64,000 nucleotides of DNA from Spirochaetaceae bacterium (GTDB lineage Bacteria; Spirochaetota; Spirochaetia; Treponematales; Breznakiellaceae). How positions within the stretch are numbered: position 1 is the stretch's first letter; each line of letters starts with the position of its first letter. Under the pieces are notes generated by a model. It made no database searches. It was not told the origin of the DNA and saw only the letters and a program-made list of their open reading frames with translations. The translations under genes were made by a program, and so were the position numbers. Shown here piece after piece: positions 25,816 through 34,226 of the stretch. The stretch lies in NCBI GenBank assembly GCA_031278215.1, contig JAITKV010000038.1:1-64000 (forward strand), in the 5' to 3' direction.

Positions 25816-27682
25816 AAAAAAGATCCTGGTTTTTGAGGATTCGGATATTTTTGCCGACATGCTGATTGAATTTCTTGCCGGCGAAGGTTACGAAACGGCC
25901 AGGGCTATAAACGGCCTGGAGGGGATTAAGATGGTCTATTCCTTTCTGCCCCGGCTTATCATAACCGATGTGGAAATGCCTCTTTTTAAAGGGTACCAGG
26001 CAACCCGGCTTCTTAAATCCAGGCCTTCGACACGGCCTATCCCGGTTATCATGTTTACCTCCCTGGGGGAATTGAAGGACAAATTCTGGGGCGGCCAGGC
26101 GGGGGCTGATTTTTATATCGAAAAATCCCCTGAAAATTTTGCAGAACTTAAAACCCGGATAGAGGAATTTTTAACCCTTCCTTCTTCGATAGATTACGGC
26201 CTTATCCAAAAAGAAGGAAAACGGATAACCGACAATTCTTTGATAGAAATGGTAAACAACCTTCTGGACAATAAACTCTTTCAAACTACCATCATAGGGC
26301 TCCTGGCGGAATTATCCGGTAAGCTCAGCTCCCTGGAAGAAATAGTCAAGGGTATTTTTGATCTTCTACCGAATATTTGCGAAGCGGAAATTGCTTCCAT
26401 CATGATTAAGGATACGGACAATTCCCTGGTGGTGTACAATGCAAACAGATCCGGGTATACCGAAGAAATCGCCGAAGATTTTAAGGCCGTGGCCATTGCG
26501 GATTTTAATACTCTTTTTCCCGATTACCAGGTTGTTTCCCGGGAACTAAAGGATTTTTTTCCCTGGGGCGAAAAGAGCAAAAAAATCGAATCCTATATCA
26601 TGATCCCCTTAAAAAATTCCGGCGAAGACTTTGCCACGGTTCATGCGGGTAATTCCATAAAAGAATATTTTTCTCCGGTAATCATGGATAACCTGAACAT
26701 CTTTTTATCCGCCGCGGCCCCCATTGTGGCCAACGCGTTGCGGCTGCGGCAGATGGAAATTTTGCAAAAGAAAACCAGAACGGCCTTTGCCCGGTATGTT
26801 CCCATGGACGTGATGGACGAGATTATAAAAAAATCCGCCGCCCAGTCAAGCCAGAGCGAAACCAGGGTGGTGGCGGTGCTTTTTTCCGACATCAGAAATT
26901 TTACCAAGATTTCCGAAAAAACCAATGCCCAGGAACTGGTAAATTTTCTTAACGCGTATTTTTCTTTAATGGGAAACCAAATTGTCTGCGAAGGGGGGAA
27001 CATCGACAAGTTTATCGGAGATGCGATCATGGCCATTTTTGGAGCCCCCAAGACCCTGGAAAATGCCAGCGCCAGCGCGATCCGATCCGCCCTGCGGATG
27101 GTACAGGCCCTTCCCCGGGTGGACACCTCGGGCATTAGCCTTCCCGAATCGGGTTTTGGGGCCGGCGTAGGGATTAACTTTGGCGAATGCGTGGTAGGCA
27201 ATATCGGCTTTCAGGACAAGCTGGACTATACGGTTATCGGCGATACGGTTAACCTGGCCTCCCGGCTCGAAGGGATAACAAAATACTACAAACAGTCGAT
27301 CATTGTTTCACAGAACATCTACGAACAGGCAAAGGATCAGTTTATTTTCCGCATGGCCGACAGCGTCCGGGTTAAGGGAAAAAACCAGCCCGTGGGGCTC
27401 TACGCCGTCTACGCCGCCTACCGCGGGGAACAGGATGAAGAAGCCCCGCCGGCGCTGATCCTGGACCGGGACGTGCTGGATCAGTACAACAAGGGACTTA
27501 AACTGTACGGCATGCGAGAATGGGAAACCGCAGGGCAGTATTTTACCCGGGCCCGGGACATAGCAGAAAAGACCGGAAATTCCGATTATCTTTCTTCCCT
27601 GTACCTGGAACGTATTGCCGAGTACATTAAAAATCCTCCCCCGGCGGATTGGGACGCCACCGTAACCATGACGGAAAAATAA
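25808..27682 (+). CDS. Receiver-linked class III adenylate/guanylate cyclase
   Basis: 624 residues from the ATG at 25808 (GGAG at 25798-25801). A receiver domain comes first (acidic pair in VFEDSDI, acceptor Asp54 in IITDVEMPLFKGYQ), then a GAF-like region (about 165-320). The cyclase homology domain spans about 350-530, with both metal aspartates (LFSDIRNFT; FIGDAIMAIFG) and the end motif DYTVIGDTVNLASRLEG. A short TPR-like tail follows. The protein has no membrane helix. It should make cyclic nucleotide when its receiver is phosphorylated, most likely by the CheA encoded just upstream. Substrate choice (ATP or GTP) is not certain from sequence. Confidence 0.88.
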   Translation: MDKKKILVFEDSDIFADMLIEFLAGEGYETARAINGLEGIKMVYSFLPRLIITDVEMPLFKGYQATRLLKSRPSTRPIPVIMFTSLGELKDKFWGGQAGADFYIEKSPENFAELKTRIEEFLTLPSSIDYGLIQKEGKRITDNSLIEMVNNLLDNKLFQTTIIGLLAELSGKLSSLEEIVKGIFDLLPNICEAEIASIMIKDTDNSLVVYNANRSGYTEEIAEDFKAVAIADFNTLFPDYQVVSRELKDFFPWGEKSKKIESYIMIPLKNSGEDFATVHAGNSIKEYFSPVIMDNLNIFLSAAAPIVANALRLRQMEILQKKTRTAFARYVPMDVMDEIIKKSAAQSSQSETRVVAVLFSDIRNFTKISEKTNAQELVNFLNAYFSLMGNQIVCEGGNIDKFIGDAIMAIFGAPKTLENASASAIRSALRMVQALPRVDTSGISLPESGFGAGVGINFGECVVGNIGFQDKLDYTVIGDTVNLASRLEGITKYYKQSIIVSQNIYEQAKDQFIFRMADSVRVKGKNQPVGLYAVYAAYRGEQDEEAPPALILDRDVLDQYNKGLKLYGMREWETAGQYFTRARDIAEKTGNSDYLSSLYLERIAEYIKNPPPADWDATVTMTEK

Positions 27683-27856
27683 GCCCCCCCTGCGGATCCG
27701 CCCCCTTTGGCCGGCTTTCCATCAACGGCGTGCCGACGGCACACCGGCGGCGGGCCCCGGATAAAGCGCAGGTTTCCATGGTTAGATTTTTACGTGAGAC
27801 CCCGCCTTCCCTTCGGTCAGATTTATTCAAAAGTCCGGTTTATACACAATAGATTT

Positions 27857-27891
27857 TTGTTTGCCAGGCAAGGACTTTGCCTGGCAAACAA
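27857..27891. repeat. Perfect 15-bp inverted repeat
   Basis: TTGTTTGCCAGGCAA (27857-27871) and TTGCCTGGCAAACAA (27877-27891) are exact reverse complements around the loop GGACT. No T-run follows on either strand. Confidence 0.8.
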
Positions 27892-27905
27892 TTACAATCG
27901 GAGCG

Positions 27906-27931
27906 CCCTGACAATTTGCAAATTGTCAGGG
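27906..27931. repeat. Perfect 26-bp palindrome
   Basis: CCCTGACAATTTG (27906-27918) is directly followed by its exact reverse complement (27919-27931), with no loop. It lies 14 bp from the previous inverted repeat. Confidence 0.8.
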
Positions 27932-28038
27932 AATAATACCCGGGAACCCTTGCGTCGCGCGCTGCTTCGGGGAAGCTCATATCTCTTTTATTAGAATTGT
28001 CTGGAAACCCCGGTTCCAAACGACCGTATCAATAGCAT

Positions 28039-28094
28039 CGTTCCCTAGGAACGCTTCCCCAGGAACGCTTCCCTAGGAACGCTTCCCCAGGAAC
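28039..28094. repeat. 14-bp tandem repeat, four copies
   Basis: Four units of GCTTCCCTAGGAAC type follow without gaps, alternating CCTAGG and CCCAGG cores, so the array is also a 28-bp unit repeated twice. Each unit is itself a near-palindrome (GTTCC..GGAAC). Confidence 0.85.
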
Positions 28095-28398
28095 GCGGCC
28101 AGGGTTGCCAAACCGTGCCGGAGCAACGGCGCGGGAATGCTTTCCAGCTGCGCCGGGGGCGCGGCGGAACGGCCTAGACGACTGAACCCCGGGCCGCTAC
28201 TGCGGCGAAGCGTAAACAGGCCTGTTAGGAAAAATAACACCTTTACCTTATTAATACAGCATACGGATAAACTATCTCTGCATATAATTCAATTGTTTTA
28301 AGATTAGATTCATTTTTTAAGAATTTATTGTTATTTTTTATTAAGCAGCCTTTATCTACCCGGTATTTTATATAATCACCTGCATTTTTATCTTTTGA

Positions 28399-28938
28399 TT
28401 AACCTATAGCAACATTATATTCATTTGAATTTATTTCTTCTTTTATCGTGAATAATTTCGAACATATAATTGCGAATTTTGAACCCTTTACAATAATTCC
28501 GGCATATTCAGAACCGGTAAGTTCCGGGACTTTGGCACTGGCAAAAGAGGAATTGTAAATGGGGCGCTTGATGACCTTGAACAGATGCGATTTTTTGTCT
28601 TTATTTGCAAGTGAGGGAAATTTCACCTCATGGTACTGTTTGTGTAATACGCTTTGAAACCGGTTTTCCCGCTGACCAGAAATACGACAGGTTTCCCAAC
28701 CGGCGGCCTGGGGGCTTCCTGCAGAAATAAGCTCGCAGCCTAATAATTCCGCGCCATGGCCGAATTGGGTTTTATCCAGAGTTTTCCCGGCCAGTTGTTC
28801 CTCAACCGGCCAGTGTTCCGGTTTTTTGGTGTTGACTATATCCCGATCCGGCCGGCGTAGAGGGCCTGTGGCGCTCCACCGCCCTGTAAGACCGCTCGAA
28901 ACGCCTCGAAATATCCTTAAAGACACTCGTGCTCGCAC
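28399..28938 (-). CDS. Orphan reading frame, doubtful
   Basis: 179 codons on the minus strand, unrecognised. The upstream third is GC-rich and Arg-rich and may not be coding. The last 75 codons are AT-rich with a coding-like composition (VKFPSLANKDKKSHLFKVIK; GSEYAGIIVKGSKFAIICSK). There is no clear ribosome binding site. It may be the surviving 3' part of an imported gene fused by chance to an open upstream frame. No homologue comes to mind. Confidence 0.25.
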   Translation of the reverse strand: MRARVSLRIFRGVSSGLTGRWSATGPLRRPDRDIVNTKKPEHWPVEEQLAGKTLDKTQFGHGAELLGCELISAGSPQAAGWETCRISGQRENRFQSVLHKQYHEVKFPSLANKDKKSHLFKVIKRPIYNSSFASAKVPELTGSEYAGIIVKGSKFAIICSKLFTIKEEINSNEYNVAIG

Positions 28939-29146
28939 AGATACAGTCCCGGAACAGCCCCGGTCGCGTCATTCTGCAATCCGTGCGGGGCGTAATTAAG
29001 GCCCTGCCAAGCCGGTCAAAGGGCGGGCGTGCTTTGAACGGGTTCCCCGCACTTTGGTTTTCGTTCCCGCATCGTCCGCCTGAAGAAGCTCTTCCAAAGG
29101 GGGGTGCAATTTTCCCTGATTATTCTTAAAGGCGCAATTCGACAAC

Positions 29147-29175
29147 TTGACAAAAAAGAAATCCCATTGTATAGT
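29147..29175 (+). promoter_or_regulatory. Consensus-like promoter of the rimP-nusA-infB operon
   Basis: TTGACA (29147-29152), a 17-bp spacer and TATAGT (29170-29175) make a near-perfect housekeeping promoter, with expected +1 near 29182. It lies about 175 bp before rimP with a terminator-like hairpin in between. TTAGACAGTCTAA (29179-29191), a perfect dyad, covers the predicted start site. Confidence 0.8.
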
Positions 29176-29197
29176 GCCTTAGACAGTCTAATATCGG

Positions 29198-29227
29198 AAA
29201 AGGGGCCGCTTAGACGACCCCTTTTTT
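29198..29227 (+). terminator. Leader terminator/attenuator upstream of rimP
   Basis: AAAAGGGG (29198-29205) pairs with CCCCTTTT (29218-29225), followed by further Ts to 29227, a classical intrinsic terminator only about 20-45 nt after the predicted transcription start. The loop carries TTAGAC (29210-29215), complementary to GTCTAA at 29186-29191, so an alternative structure is possible. No gene ends upstream on this strand, so its likely role is premature termination. Confidence 0.7.
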
Positions 29228-29290
29228 ATCGGAAACCGCCGTGTGCGCTTATGCGGGCGGCGGGGCAGGCCCTGCAAGCTTTTTCGGGCG

Positions 29291-29317
29291 CCTTCGGGCG
29301 CCCGCGGCGCCCGAAGG
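29291..29317 (+). promoter_or_regulatory. GC-rich leader hairpin before rimP
   Basis: CCTTCGGGCGCC (29291-29302) and GGCGCCCGAAGG (29306-29317) form a perfect 12-bp stem with a 3-nt loop (CGC), 40 nt before the rimP start. No adequate T-run follows, so it is more likely an RNA structure affecting stability, pausing or translation. Confidence 0.65.
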
Positions 29318-29357
29318 GGCAGTTTTGACCTGCAGGTTCCCGGTAGGATGCGGCCGG

Positions 29358-29864
29358 ATGTGGTATAAGGCCAAAAACGAGGACGGGGAAACCGCTTCTC
29401 TGCGCAAAGATCTGGAACCGGTCCTTCAGGGGCTCGGTTTTGTCCTGGTGGAACTAACCGTGTTCCACGGGGGGAAAGGGGGAACTGTCCAAATACGGCT
29501 TGTACTTACCAGGCCGCCGGCCGCCGGACCCTTTGGCACGGGGGAACTGGCGGGGGCGCACCGGGCCGTCCTGCCCAGGCTGGAAGCCGCCTTTCCCGGG
29601 GGAGATCTCCATGTGGAGCTTTCTTCCCCCGGCACGGACAGGCTGGTTAAAGAGGGGGCGGAATTTCGTCATTATGTGGACAGGGGGATCCGCGTTTACC
29701 GGACCGATACGTCACAATGGCAGCGGGGCGTACTTCGCTCTTCGGATACGGAAAAGATCCTTCTTGAAACCGGGGAGGGGGAGTCTTCTTCAAAACAGGA
29801 ACGGATAGAGCTGCCCTATAAAATAATTGCCAAAGCGAGGCTGGATGATTTTACCGGGAACTAG
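29358..29864 (+). CDS. rimP: Ribosome maturation factor RimP
   Basis: 168 residues from the ATG at 29358. An upstream open frame to 29241 is rejected because it runs through the leader hairpin. RimP helps assemble the 30S subunit. Family features seen: a start LRKDLEPVLQGLGFVLVELTVF, the beta strand VQIRLVLTRP, the block HVELSSPGTDRLVKEGAEFRHY (canonical YxLEVSSPGLDRPL) and a C-terminal SH3-like part ending IELPYKIIAKARL. Position directly before nusA and infB is the conserved arrangement and strengthens the call. Confidence 0.88.
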   Translation: MWYKAKNEDGETASLRKDLEPVLQGLGFVLVELTVFHGGKGGTVQIRLVLTRPPAAGPFGTGELAGAHRAVLPRLEAAFPGGDLHVELSSPGTDRLVKEGAEFRHYVDRGIRVYRTDTSQWQRGVLRSSDTEKILLETGEGESSSKQERIELPYKIIAKARLDDFTGN

Positions 29865-29900
29865 TAAGGGCCTTATCGCAGGACCCAGGAGGTAGCGGAC

Positions 29901-31382
29901 GTGGCAACGGATATGTCGGAAGCGATCCATCAGCTTATTCATGACAAGGGCATTTCGGAAGAACTGATCCTTAAAACCATAGAAAACACCCTGCTCGCAG
30001 CCTATAAGCGCCGGTTCGGGAATGCGGAGAACGCCATAGTACGGTTTGACGACGAAAACAGGGTGGTTTCGATTTACGCGCAGAAAAAGATCGTCGACGG
30101 CGTATACGACCCGGTGGCGGAAATTGATTTGGAAGAAGCCAAGGAATTAAACCCCGAGGCGGAACTGGGGGACGACCTTTTAATAGAGGTGGATCCCAAA
30201 GAATTCGATCGTATTGCCATCCAAAGCGCCAAGCAGACGGCCCACCAGTCCATACGGGAAATCCAAAAAGACAGCCTGTATTCTGAATTTAAAGACAAGG
30301 TGGGGGAAATAATTATCGGCTACTACCAGCGGGAACGGAACGGAACCATCTATGTTGATCTGGGCAGGGTAGAGGGGATATTGCCTAAAAAATACCAGTC
30401 CCCCCGGGAAATTTACCATGTCAATGACCGCATTAAAGCCCTTATTACCGAGGTCAATAAAACCCCCGCGGGGCTTCAGGTGGTACTCTCCAGAACCCAC
30501 ACCGACTTTGTCCGGGCTATTTTTGAACTGGAGGTGCCGGAGGTTTATGACAAGACCGTGGATATCCACAAAATAGTCCGGGAGGCGGGATACCGTACCA
30601 AACTGGCGGTGTATTCCAACCGGGATGACGTAGATCCCGTTGGAGCATGCGTAGGCCTTAAGGGGGTGCGCATACAGGCGGTTATCCGCGAACTGGAAGG
30701 CGAAAAGGTCGATATTTTAAAGTTTGATCCGGATGCGAAACGGTTTATTAAAAACGCCCTTTCCCCCGCGGAGGTGCGGGACGTAATTATTCTTGACGAG
30801 GGCAAACACCAGGCGCTGGCGGTGGTTGCGGATTCCCAGCTTTCCCTGGCCATAGGAAAACAGGGCCTTAATGTCCGGCTTGCCAACCGGCTGGTGGACT
30901 GGAATATCGACGTAAAGACCGAAGCCCAGTTTGCGGAAATGGATATCGCCTCCGAATCCCGCCGGGCGGTGTCCGAACTTTTTGGGGATTCGGAAGAAAT
31001 ATCGAAGATTTCCGAACTGCCGGGAATTTCCAAAGAAACCGCGGAGGGGCTGCTAAAAAACAACGTCGAGTTTATCGAAGACTTCCTTTCCCTTTCGGAA
31101 ACCGAAATATCCGCGTTGAAGGAAGTCAACGCCGCCCAGATAGAAGAACTTCGCAGGCTTATAGAAGAATATGTCGAAATAGTGGAAAATGAAGAGGGCC
31201 CCGAAGAAACCGGGGAGGCGGAAGAAGCCGAAACGGCAAAAGAAAGCTTTGAAGCTTCCGAAGAGGTAGAAGAAGAGGCGCCGGAAGAATATGAATGTCC
31301 CGAGTGCGGCGCCCGGATTACCGTGGATATGACCAATTGCCCTAATTGCGGAATAGGCCTAAGCTTTGAGTACGAAGAATAA
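29901..31382 (+). CDS. nusA: Transcription termination/antitermination factor NusA with zinc ribbon
   Basis: 493 residues from a GTG with GGAGG at 29888-29892. The N-terminal RNA-polymerase-binding domain (about 1-130) is followed by S1 (GTIYVDLGRVEGILPKKY) and two KH domains (VGACVGLKGVRIQAVIRELEGEK; LAIGKQGLNVRLANRL). A helix-hairpin-helix-like repeat (about 360-420) comes next, then an acidic linker. The last 30 residues hold CPECG...CPNCG, a zinc ribbon that ordinary NusA lacks. It binds RNA polymerase to control pausing and termination and may act on its own leader through the upstream attenuator (inference). Confidence 0.94.
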   Translation: MATDMSEAIHQLIHDKGISEELILKTIENTLLAAYKRRFGNAENAIVRFDDENRVVSIYAQKKIVDGVYDPVAEIDLEEAKELNPEAELGDDLLIEVDPKEFDRIAIQSAKQTAHQSIREIQKDSLYSEFKDKVGEIIIGYYQRERNGTIYVDLGRVEGILPKKYQSPREIYHVNDRIKALITEVNKTPAGLQVVLSRTHTDFVRAIFELEVPEVYDKTVDIHKIVREAGYRTKLAVYSNRDDVDPVGACVGLKGVRIQAVIRELEGEKVDILKFDPDAKRFIKNALSPAEVRDVIILDEGKHQALAVVADSQLSLAIGKQGLNVRLANRLVDWNIDVKTEAQFAEMDIASESRRAVSELFGDSEEISKISELPGISKETAEGLLKNNVEFIEDFLSLSETEISALKEVNAAQIEELRRLIEEYVEIVENEEGPEETGEAEEAETAKESFEASEEVEEEAPEEYECPECGARITVDMTNCPNCGIGLSFEYEE

Positions 31383-31393
31383 CAAGGTGGAAT

Positions 31394-33832
31394 ATGACTG
31401 ACGAATTAGATAATGTGCAGAAACCCAAGGTTGAACTCATTAAGCATGCCAAGAGCGAAGAACTTGCCCCCAAGGCCGAACAGGGGGAACGCCGCAAGGT
31501 AGTGGTGGTTAAAAAGAAGGTTCCCGTTCCCGCAGGGACGGTAAAGAAAACCCTCCAGCCCAAGGTTGTGCCTGTTCCGGCGGAACCAAAGGCAAAGATC
31601 CCCGAAGAAGCGCCGGAGGAACAGAAAAAAGACGCGCTAAAACTGGAACGGACGCTGCCCAGTCCCCAGCGCCCCGCCGGGGCCGCCGGCAGGGTAGGGG
31701 GCCGCCCGGTAGGAGGAAGCGCTCCTTTTCTTCAGCGCCCCGCCGGGGCCGCCGGCAGGGTAGGGGGCCGCCCGGTAGGAAGGGGGGGGGACAAGGCTTC
31801 CTTTAGCGGACGGCCTTCCTTCGGAAGATCCCAGACGCAAAGAACCGGCGCCCCGCCGCGGCAAGGCGGGGGTTTTATGCTTCGGGGGGGCGGAAAACCC
31901 GGGGGCAATAAGCCCGGCTTTGGATCGGGAACTGCGGATCCGGTGATAGAAAGCGGAAAGGGTCCTGTAAAAAAATTCTTTAAGGCAAAAAAAACAGTTT
32001 ATCAAAAGAAAGAACAAGAAATGGAAGAGAAACTTCTTCAAACCAAGAAGAAGATTACCCATATTGCCAATCCTGTTCCTAAATTAATCGATATTATGGA
32101 GGTTATTTCCGTTTCGGAACTGGCCCGGAAGATGAACCTGAAGGTATCGGATCTTATTCAAAAACTAATGAGAATGGGGATGATGGTAACCATCAATCAG
32201 CAGATAGACGCGGAGACCGCCTCGATCCTGGCCGCCGAATTCGGCGCCGAGGTAAACATCGTCAGCCTCTATGACGAGACGGTGATTGACAGCGGCGCCG
32301 ACGATCTTTCCACCATGGAACCCAGGCCTCCGGTGGTTACCGTCATGGGGCATGTGGATCATGGTAAAACCAAACTGTTGGATGCGATCCGCAGCGCCGA
32401 CGTGGCCTCGGGCGAATTCGGCGGCATAACCCAGCATATCGGCGCCTATATGGTGGATACCAGCCACGGTAAAATCGCCTTTTTAGACACCCCCGGCCAC
32501 GAAGCCTTTACCCGCATGCGGGCCCGGGGCGCCCAGGTTACGGATATTGTCATTCTGGTGGTGGCTGCCGACGACGGGGTTATGCCCCAAACCCTGGAGG
32601 CCATTAATCACGCCAAAGAAGCGGCGGTGCCGATCATTGTGGCGGTTAACAAGATCGATAAACCCGAGGCAAATCCCGACAGGGTAAAAAACCAGCTTTC
32701 CGAACTGGGACTTATACCCGAAGCCTGGGGCGGACAAACCATGTTTGTGGAACTTTCCGCCCTAAAGAAAGAGGGTATAGACAAGCTTATCGACGCCATA
32801 TTGCTGGAGGCGGAAATTCTGGACCTGAAGGCGAATTACCGGCGCAACGCGGAAGGCAAGGTGCTGGAATCCCGAATAGATCACGGCCGGGGCATTGTGG
32901 CCACGGTGATCATCGAAAAGGGAACCTTAAAAATAGGGGATTCCTTTGTGGCGGGAATCTGGCCCGGAAAGGTCCGGGCTCTCTTTAACGACAAGGGGGA
33001 AAAGGTTGAAGTTGCCAGCCCTTCTATGCCGGTGGAGGTTCTAGGCTTCGAGGGTATACCGAATGCGGGGGACCCCCTTCAGGTGGTGGAAGACGAACGC
33101 GTCGCCCGGGGCGTTTCTTCCAAGCGCCAGGAATTAAAGCGTTTCGAAGATTCCAAAAATATTAAAAAGATCACCTTGGACAACCTCCATGAAACCATCA
33201 GCGACGGAGCGATTCAGGAACTTAAGGTGATCATCAAAGCGGACGTTCAAGGTTCCGCCGAAGCGCTCCGTTCCAGCCTGGAAAAACTTTCTAATGACGA
33301 AGTCCGGGTCCATGTCATACAGGCCCTGCCGGGGGCAATTAACGAAGGGGACATAGATCTGGCCAGCGCGTCTAACGCCATCATCCTGGGCTTTAATGTC
33401 AGGCCCACCCCAAAGGCCAGGGCCCTGGCGGATCAGGAACGGGTCGATGTGCGCAAGTACAACGTCATATACAAGGCCGTGGAAGAAATTCAACAGGCCC
33501 TGGAGGGAATGTTAAAGCCCGACACCAAGGAAGAGGTTATGGCCACCATGGAGGTTCGAAACACCTTCAAGGTGCCCAAGGCCGGGACCATCGCGGGATG
33601 CTATGTGCTTAGCGGCGCCGTTAAACGCAGCGCTAATGTTAATCTTATCCGGGAAGGGATTGTGGTCCACACGGGCAAGATTAGCAGCCTTAAACGGTTT
33701 AAAGACGACGCCCGGGAAGTAGCCGCGGGCTTTGAATGCGGCCTGGGCATTGAAGACTACGATGATGTACGGGTGGGGGATCAAATAGAAGTATTTGAGA
33801 TCGTCGAAATAGCCCGGAAACTTACCGGTTAA
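31394..33832 (+). CDS. infB: Translation initiation factor IF-2
   Basis: 812 residues. It delivers initiator tRNA to the 30S subunit and is a GTPase. The G domain begins near residue 318 with GHVDHGKT (G1), continues with DTPGHEAF (G3) and NKIDKPEAN (G4). IF2N ([28 protein letters not shown]) precedes it, and the C-terminal domains end [12 protein letters not shown]. The first 200 residues are a basic, Gly/Pro/Arg-rich low-complexity tail with a duplicated 22-residue block. It is 11 bp after nusA and 22 bp before rbfA, in the conserved order. Confidence 0.96.
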   Translation: MTDELDNVQKPKVELIKHAKSEELAPKAEQGERRKVVVVKKKVPVPAGTVKKTLQPKVVPVPAEPKAKIPEEAPEEQKKDALKLERTLPSPQRPAGAAGRVGGRPVGGSAPFLQRPAGAAGRVGGRPVGRGGDKASFSGRPSFGRSQTQRTGAPPRQGGGFMLRGGGKPGGNKPGFGSGTADPVIESGKGPVKKFFKAKKTVYQKKEQEMEEKLLQTKKKITHIANPVPKLIDIMEVISVSELARKMNLKVSDLIQKLMRMGMMVTINQQIDAETASILAAEFGAEVNIVSLYDETVIDSGADDLSTMEPRPPVVTVMGHVDHGKTKLLDAIRSADVASGEFGGITQHIGAYMVDTSHGKIAFLDTPGHEAFTRMRARGAQVTDIVILVVAADDGVMPQTLEAINHAKEAAVPIIVAVNKIDKPEANPDRVKNQLSELGLIPEAWGGQTMFVELSALKKEGIDKLIDAILLEAEILDLKANYRRNAEGKVLESRIDHGRGIVATVIIEKGTLKIGDSFVAGIWPGKVRALFNDKGEKVEVASPSMPVEVLGFEGIPNAGDPLQVVEDERVARGVSSKRQELKRFEDSKNIKKITLDNLHETISDGAIQELKVIIKADVQGSAEALRSSLEKLSNDEVRVHVIQALPGAINEGDIDLASASNAIILGFNVRPTPKARALADQERVDVRKYNVIYKAVEEIQQALEGMLKPDTKEEVMATMEVRNTFKVPKAGTIAGCYVLSGAVKRSANVNLIREGIVVHTGKISSLKRFKDDAREVAAGFECGLGIEDYDDVRVGDQIEVFEIVEIARKLTG
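31667..31780 (+). repeat. 48-bp direct repeat in the infB N-terminal region
   Basis: The stretch 31667-31714 recurs exactly at 31733-31780 (period 66 bp) and encodes [16 protein letters not shown] twice. It lies in the disordered tail before the IF2N domain and keeps the frame. Identity at third codon positions indicates a recent duplication. Confidence 0.9.
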
Positions 33833-33854
33833 GCCGCGCCGGCATTGCAAGGAT

Positions 33855-34226
33855 ATGGCTGGATTCAGAACCGATAGGGTAGGCGCCCTTATTCAGGAAA
33901 AAATCGGGGAACTCATCGTGGGGGGGAAGATAAAAGATCCCCGGGTAGATTCGCTGCTTTCTGTTACCCGGGTGGAAGTGTCCCGGGATCTGGCCTATGC
34001 GGATGTGTTTGTGTCCAGCTGCCGCAAAAACCTTTCCACGGGGGTGGCGGGCCTTAAAAGCGCCGCGGGTTTTATTCAGGCCCAACTGGCCCGCAGCATG
34101 CACATCCGGGTTACTCCCCGGATCCGGTTTCATGAAGATCCCGGCATTCAAAAGGGCTTTGACATTATTAGAAAAATTGACGTACTGACAGAGGACCATG
34201 ACGGCCGGCTATATTCTGCTGAATAA
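33855..34226 (+). CDS. rbfA: 30S ribosome-binding factor RbfA
   Basis: 123 residues, typical length. A KH-fold protein that aids maturation of the 16S rRNA 5' end. Visible family pattern: DRVGALIQEKIGELIV, KDPRV...LLSVTRVEVSRDLAYADVFVS and RVTPRIRFHEDPGIQKGFDI. It starts with ATG at 33855 preceded by AAGGAT. Its 3' end overlaps truB by 29 bp, indicating translational coupling. Confidence 0.93.
   Translation: MAGFRTDRVGALIQEKIGELIVGGKIKDPRVDSLLSVTRVEVSRDLAYADVFVSSCRKNLSTGVAGLKSAAGFIQAQLARSMHIRVTPRIRFHEDPGIQKGFDIIRKIDVLTEDHDGRLYSAE

Larger units (their letters stand above)
27683..28398. other. 716-bp gene-free stretch with palindromes and tandem repeats
   Basis: No supported coding frame. The first 540 bases are GC-rich and hold the inverted repeats and 14-bp tandem repeats listed separately. 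From about 28225 the sequence turns strongly AT-rich and stays so into the orphan minus-strand frame. No tRNA, terminator with T-run or transposase remnant is evident. Confidence 0.6.

Noticed and set aside
28100-28240. Possible tRNA-like or structured RNA in the GC-rich gap
   Set aside because: No cloverleaf with T-arm and anticodon arm could be drawn; only scattered GC complementarity.
28929-29328. Two short plus-strand frames before rimP
   Set aside because: One crosses the promoter and terminator, the other has random-looking composition; no start signals.
29241-29357. N-terminal extension of rimP to 29241
   Set aside because: It would translate the leader hairpin at 29291-29317 and does not resemble RimP; the ATG at 29358 fits the family.
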